This document shows positions 15,391 to 18,407 of a stretch of DNA of 18,407 bases, one piece after another; position 1 is the first letter of the stretch, and every line of letters starts with the position of its first letter. This DNA is from an uncultured Roseburia sp. (lineage in GTDB: Bacteria > Bacillota > Clostridia > Lachnospirales > Lachnospiraceae), in contig CAKQXQ010000042.1 in NCBI GenBank assembly GCA_934292805.1, positions 1 to 18,407 of the forward strand, written 5' to 3'. The notes beneath the pieces are model-generated. The model saw nothing but the letters and a program-made list of their open reading frames with translations, was not told the origin of the DNA and did not search any database. The translations under genes and the position numbers were made by a program.

Positions 15391-15414
15391 AATAGCAGAC
15401 ATTTCCAGTTGTGT

Positions 15415-15446
15415 CATGTCCGCTTAGCGTACTTTTTAGATATAAA
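15415..15446 (+). promoter_or_regulatory. Promoter of the AraC-family gene with a mirror-image activator half-site
   Basis: CATGT-N8-CGTAC occurs again at 15415-15432 on the plus strand, followed 8 nt later by TATAAA (15441-15446). It mirrors the divergent promoter at 15358-15390, with 24 bp between the two motifs, suggesting the AraC-type protein controls its own gene as well. The 5' leader would be about 90 nt, with nothing recognisable in it. Confidence 0.5.
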
Positions 15447-15543
15447 GCTTCAGATGTAATGCGGGTGCTAAGGCATACTTCGAATTGCACACAGGCATGC
15501 ATTGATGATACCTTCAATCATTCTATTTTAGGGGATCGTTTTT

Positions 15544-16404
15544 ATGATAAAAAATGATAATTTAAATGTTATGTTTCAGATAGGGAATTACCGGATAAAT
15601 GTTTTAAAATTTACATATGAATGTCAGACATGGAATACGCCATCTCATGCCCACAGTTCGAACAGCTATGAGATTCACTTTATTCCAGAGGGAAAGGGGA
15701 CATTGATCAGCAATCAATGCCGTTATGACTTGTATCCTGATATTCTCTACACCACCGGTCCTCATATTGAGCATCAACAATATTCAGATCCCGATGATCC
15801 AACCTACGAGTATTGTATTTATTTAAGAATCGAAGAATTGCACAATGTCAAAGAAATTGCTTCCGAAAAAGACATATTGGCACCATTTTTACATTATCCA
15901 TTCTGGTATGGAAAAGATTGTGCCGGCCTGCAGTCAACATTAGAGCAAATCCATGAAGAGCTATCTTCACCCGGAACCGCTGCCACAGTCATGCTCCGGG
16001 CTCTTTTTATGCAGTTTTTAGTAAAAATACTGAGAAACTATGCGCCTGACTCAAATGCTGCCATAACCTATATTCCGATTCCATTGGTCAAGGCTTATAT
16101 TCTGATCGAAGACAGCTTCCTGCTCGAATATAATACCATTACACTAAAAGAACTTTCCCGCCGGTTAGGACTCAGCTCCCGGCAGACCAGCCGGATTCTG
16201 TATAATCGTTATGGAAAAAATTTTCTTCAAAAAAGAACGGAAGCCCGTATGGCTGCGGCAGTCACTTTCCTAAAAGAAAATAAACTTTCTATTTCTGAGA
16301 TTTCCGCCCGATTAGGATATTCTTATCCGAATCATTTTCATACAGCTTTTAAAAACTATTATCATATGACTATTTCTGAATACAAAGAGCGGATTTTAAT
16401 GTGA
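15544..16404 (+). CDS. AraC-family transcriptional regulator
   Basis: This 286-residue regulator has an N-terminal cupin-like sensing domain (about 1-150, TPSHAHSSNSYEIHFIPEG and the LYTTGPHIEHQQY strand). The C-terminal AraC-type DNA-binding domain has two helix-turn-helix units, at about 201-222 (LKELSRRLGLSSRQTSRILY) and 250-272 (ISEISARLGYSYPNHFHTAF). Length and layout are normal. GGGGA is about 8 nt before ATG 15544. It is divergent from the amidohydrolase/MDR/MDR operon, and paired motifs lie at both promoters, so it most likely activates that operon in response to its sugar substrate. It converges with the Spx/ArsC-like gene. I see no clear terminator in the 72-nt gap between them. Confidence 0.93.
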   Translation: MIKNDNLNVMFQIGNYRINVLKFTYECQTWNTPSHAHSSNSYEIHFIPEGKGTLISNQCRYDLYPDILYTTGPHIEHQQYSDPDDPTYEYCIYLRIEELHNVKEIASEKDILAPFLHYPFWYGKDCAGLQSTLEQIHEELSSPGTAATVMLRALFMQFLVKILRNYAPDSNAAITYIPIPLVKAYILIEDSFLLEYNTITLKELSRRLGLSSRQTSRILYNRYGKNFLQKRTEARMAAAVTFLKENKLSISEISARLGYSYPNHFHTAFKNYYHMTISEYKERILM

Positions 16405-16476
16405 TTCAAGTCAAACGTCGTGTATTTTAATGACCTACTTCACTATTAATCATATCTTCGCTGTCAGTATGTAGTC

Positions 16477-16830
16477 TTATGAAAGCAGTTTTTCGGTCCA
16501 CTCTGCCTCCTTAAAACCGGTCAGCACAGTATCACCATCCACAACCAGTGGCCGCTTCACAAGCATACCATCGGTTGCAAGGAGTTTTAACTGCTCCTCC
16601 TCGCTCATTTCCGGCAATTTGTCCTTCAACTGCATGCTTTTGTATAAAAGTCCACTCGTATTAAAAAATCTTTTTAATGGCAGTCCACTTTTTTTATACC
16701 ATTCTTTTAATTCCGCATAAGTTGGATTTTCTTCTGCGATATTACGCTCTGTGTATGCGATGCCCTGACTTTCTAACCATTTCTTTGCCTTCTGGCATGT
16801 GGTACACTTTGGATAACAAATAAATAACAT
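16477..16830 (-). CDS. ArsC/Spx-family thioredoxin-fold protein
   Basis: This 117-residue protein has the ArsC/Spx fold. CYPKCTTCQKAKKWL carries a CxxC pair (Cys9, Cys12) with an extra Cys5, followed by GIAYTERNI, FFNTSGLLYK and LVKRPLVVDGDTVLTGF. The C-terminal part matches the 'arsenate reductase family' group (YusI/YffB-like) rather than true arsenical-operon ArsC. Such proteins are stress regulators or glutathione/thioredoxin-linked reductases, and the exact role is unknown. I place the start at ATG 16830, where AGGAGG is 8 nt upstream; the upstream in-frame extension MIETQSEEEKH contains that ribosome site. It follows the deformylase by 35 nt in the same direction, so the two are probably co-transcribed. 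Confidence 0.88.
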   Translation of the reverse strand: MLFICYPKCTTCQKAKKWLESQGIAYTERNIAEENPTYAELKEWYKKSGLPLKRFFNTSGLLYKSMQLKDKLPEMSEEEQLKLLATDGMLVKRPLVVDGDTVLTGFKEAEWTEKLLS

Positions 16831-16865
16831 GTGTTTTTCCTCCTCAGATTGAGTTTCTATCAAAA

Positions 16866-17276
16866 TTAGATAACGATCCCATTGCAGTGATCTATCTCAT
16901 GCTGGATAATCTGGGCAGTCCAGCCCGTATATTTACCGTGCTGCTTCTTAAAATTTGTGTCCAGATAGTCTACTTCAATTTCTTTGTATCTTGTGCATGG
17001 TCTTACTCCATCCAGTGAAAGGCAGCCTTCCTCTGTCTGAAAAGTCCCCATTTTCTTTGTGATCACCGGATTGATCATTGCAAACTGAAATGGTCCTGCT
17101 GCCACTACAATAATATTTTTGCTCACTCCGATCATGTTCGCCGCCATCCCGACGCAGTGATCTAAATTTGCTCTTAAAGTGTCCAGCAGATCCGTAATCA
17201 CCTGCTTGTCTGCTTCGGTCGCATCCACTGATTTCTGTGCAAGAAACATTGGATCGCGTGTGATTTTCTTTACCAT
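16866..17276 (-). CDS. def: Short peptide-deformylase-family protein with altered motif 1
   Basis: Peptide deformylase removes the formyl group from nascent proteins. Motif 2 EEGCLSLDG (metal ligand Cys85) and motif 3 QHEIDH (His126, Glu127, His130) are intact, so the metal site should form. Motif 1 reads CVGMAANMIG (41-50) instead of GxGxAAxQ. The first Gly is Cys, and the oxyanion-stabilising Gln is Met48. The protein ends six residues after HEIDH (136 residues in all, against 150-190 typically). Similar short versions occur in Clostridia beside a normal copy, from memory. ATG 17276 is set by AAGGAG 9 nt upstream; an in-frame extension to 17378 would overlap the phosphorylase gene. It sits 22 nt after the nucleoside phosphorylase stop in one operon. 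Confidence 0.85.
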   Translation of the reverse strand: MVKKITRDPMFLAQKSVDATEADKQVITDLLDTLRANLDHCVGMAANMIGVSKNIIVVAAGPFQFAMINPVITKKMGTFQTEEGCLSLDGVRPCTRYKEIEVDYLDTNFKKQHGKYTGWTAQIIQHEIDHCNGIVI

Positions 17277-17298
17277 TCGTTGATACTCCTTCCCCATT

Positions 17299-18045
17299 TC
17301 AAATTCTCTTTGCAATCTCGATTGCAACATATAATTTATCCATGTTATGGTTGGCATCCGCAAGCCCGGAAACATCATAAACTGCCTGATCTAACACATC
17401 TCCGGTGACTAGGAAATTATATAACTCCCATCCATAAAAGTCACAGACTGCCTGAACTCCGGCAAGTTCCATCTCCACAGCAATGCAGCCCTTTTTTTTT
17501 CTCGCATCAAATTTGGCTTTTGTTTCCCGATATATTGCATCCGTTGTCCAGACTTTTCCCAAAACATTTGGAAGTTTTAATTCATCAAATATCGCTTTGA
17601 CTGTTTTCGCATTTTTTACCTCGATGTAATCTGCCGGTGGTGCATAGTGATAACTTAATCCCTCTTCCCGATAACTGTGTGTCGGTATCACGAATTTATC
17701 TGTTGTCAGCCCACTGTCTAATGATCCTGCCGAGCCGAACATAATGAACTTCACTGCACCAGTAAGCCAGTTCACCTCTATTACATCTCCACCTGCCAGT
17801 GCAGAACCGATATGGCTTAAATATCCTGCAATTTTCATTCCCTCTATGTCAAACATATACACTGGTGTAATCCCATTGCAGCATCTTATTGCCCCAACTT
17901 CCTGATGCTCATATGTATCAAGCATGTATTCAAATATCTGTTCTGAAAATACGATCATGCACTTATCGCATAAATGTTTTTGTTCTCCATAAAAATCTTT
18001 TGTTCCAAATAAAACCTCTGAATTGTCAAATGCATCTGTTATCAT
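17299..18045 (-). CDS. Nucleoside phosphorylase (PNP/UDP family, uridine-phosphorylase-like)
   Basis: This 248-residue cytosolic enzyme is expected to cleave a nucleoside with phosphate into base and ribose-1-phosphate. PNP_UDP_1 family marks are SHIGSALAGGDVIE, the phosphate-side KFIMFGSAGSLD, WTTDAIYRET, and the base/ribose site AVEMELAGVQAVCDF with Glu-Met-Glu. NFLVTGDVLD comes late in the protein. Whether it prefers uridine, purine or another nucleoside cannot be told. I favour ATG 18045 because GGGAGG is 6 nt upstream; the in-frame ATG at 18051 abuts the ribosome site with no spacer. It leads a probable operon with the deformylase and Spx/ArsC-like genes, following the guaA terminator. 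Confidence 0.88.
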   Translation of the reverse strand: MITDAFDNSEVLFGTKDFYGEQKHLCDKCMIVFSEQIFEYMLDTYEHQEVGAIRCCNGITPVYMFDIEGMKIAGYLSHIGSALAGGDVIEVNWLTGAVKFIMFGSAGSLDSGLTTDKFVIPTHSYREEGLSYHYAPPADYIEVKNAKTVKAIFDELKLPNVLGKVWTTDAIYRETKAKFDARKKKGCIAVEMELAGVQAVCDFYGWELYNFLVTGDVLDQAVYDVSGLADANHNMDKLYVAIEIAKRI

Positions 18046-18105
18046 TTTCATCCTCCCATTCTGCTATAAACTCACTCTGTCCATTTATTTTCCTATCATT
18101 ACTGC

Positions 18106-18120
18106 GTTCTTAAATAGAAC
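18106..18120. promoter_or_regulatory. 15-bp inverted repeat upstream of the phosphorylase operon, possible operator
   Basis: GTTCT-TAAAT-AGAAC (18106-18120) is a palindrome in the only upstream control space of the phosphorylase gene, and AGAAC recurs at 18127-18131. I found no convincing -35/-10 pair, so this is tentative. Confidence 0.3.
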
Positions 18121-18144
18121 TAGATTAGAACCATTTGATAAAAC

Positions 18145-18184
18145 AAATGCCGGAAGCCCGCATAAATACAGACTTTCGGCATTT
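18145..18184 (-). terminator. Rho-independent terminator of guaA
   Basis: On the minus strand AATGCCGAAAG (18183-18173) pairs with CTTCCGGCATT (18156-18146) with one G-T pair, followed by TTGTTTTATC. It lies just past the guaA stop codon. Confidence 0.75.
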
Positions 18185-18191
18185 TGATCCG

Positions 18192-18407
18192 TTATTCAAA
18201 CTCAATCGTTCCCGGTGGCTTACTCGTCAGATCATAGAATACTCTATTCACCCCACGCACCTCATTGATAATTCTGCTCATTACAGTCTGTAATACTGCA
18301 AACGGAATCTCGGCAGACTCGGCTGTCATGAAATCAACCGTATTGACTGCACGCAGTGCAACTGCGTAGTCGTAAGTTCTCTCATCACCCATAACACCAA
18401 CGGAACG
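18192..18407 (-). CDS. guaA: GMP synthase (glutamine-hydrolysing), C-terminal fragment
   Basis: The last 71 residues of GuaA are visible; the rest lies beyond the right edge. RSVGVMGDERTYDYAVALRA, MSRIINEVRGVNRVFYD and KPPGTIEFE at the very end are highly conserved at the C-terminal dimerisation domain of GMP synthases. GuaA makes GMP from XMP using glutamine and ATP. The gene continues off the window, so there is no start here. The terminator at 18145-18184 follows the TAA stop. Confidence 0.95.
   Translation of the reverse strand, partial: RSVGVMGDERTYDYAVALRAVNTVDFMTAESAEIPFAVLQTVMSRIINEVRGVNRVFYDLTSKPPGTIEFE

Noticed and set aside
15313..15417. N-terminal extension of the amidohydrolase up to 15417
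   Set aside because: It reads through the divergent promoter, has no ribosome site, and the family motif starts right after the internal ATG at 15312, which has GGAGG at good spacing.

Overview
The window looks like a low-G+C Firmicutes chromosome, most likely a gut Lachnospiraceae-type Clostridium. This rests on AT-rich intergenic DNA, strong AGGAGG-type ribosome sites, TTG/GTG starts, and the protein style (a TRAP hexuronate transporter plus a full-length UxaA/UxaB set, and a short peptide deformylase variant). I cannot name the species.

Layout, left to right. At 1-46 (minus) is the very start of an unidentified protein behind a promoter with a pair of 9-bp direct repeats. An EamA/DMT exporter follows (276-1193, minus), then a LacI-family regulator (1525-2532, minus). 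A hexuronate uptake operon, dctP-dctQ-dctM-uxaC, runs leftwards from 6941 to 2664. Diverging from it is a catabolic operon, uxaA-uxaB-eda-kdgK (7198-11954, plus). Its convergent neighbour is a second carbohydrate operon on the minus strand (15312-12115): an amidohydrolase-2 lactonase candidate, a glucose-dehydrogenase-like MDR enzyme and an LgoD-like zinc dehydrogenase. A divergent AraC-family regulator (15544-16404) heads it. The right end holds a housekeeping group on the minus strand: nucleoside phosphorylase, short peptide deformylase, Spx/ArsC-like protein, and the C-terminus of GuaA.

How it works together. The TRAP transporter should import a hexuronate. UxaC isomerises galacturonate to tagaturonate, UxaB reduces this to altronate, UxaA dehydrates it to KDG, KdgK phosphorylates KDG to KDPG, and Eda splits KDPG to pyruvate and glyceraldehyde-3-phosphate. 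The two divergent operons carry near-identical palindromes (TGTAAG-N2-CTTACA) at the predicted transcription starts, 170 bp apart, which suggests co-repression by the adjacent LacI-family protein. The amidohydrolase/MDR/MDR operon could convert an aldohexose (for example L-galactose) by dehydrogenase, lactonase and 5-dehydrogenase to tagaturonate, feeding the same UxaB step. Its divergent promoters show a symmetric arrangement of a bipartite motif, CATGT-N8-CGTAC, placed just upstream of each -10.

Other points of interest are a 79-nt near-perfect hairpin between the convergent operons (11998-12076), matching three-codon mini-ORFs ahead of dctP and uxaA, and a deformylase lacking the motif-1 glutamine. 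I saw no CRISPR, tRNA, rRNA, transposase or clear riboswitch.
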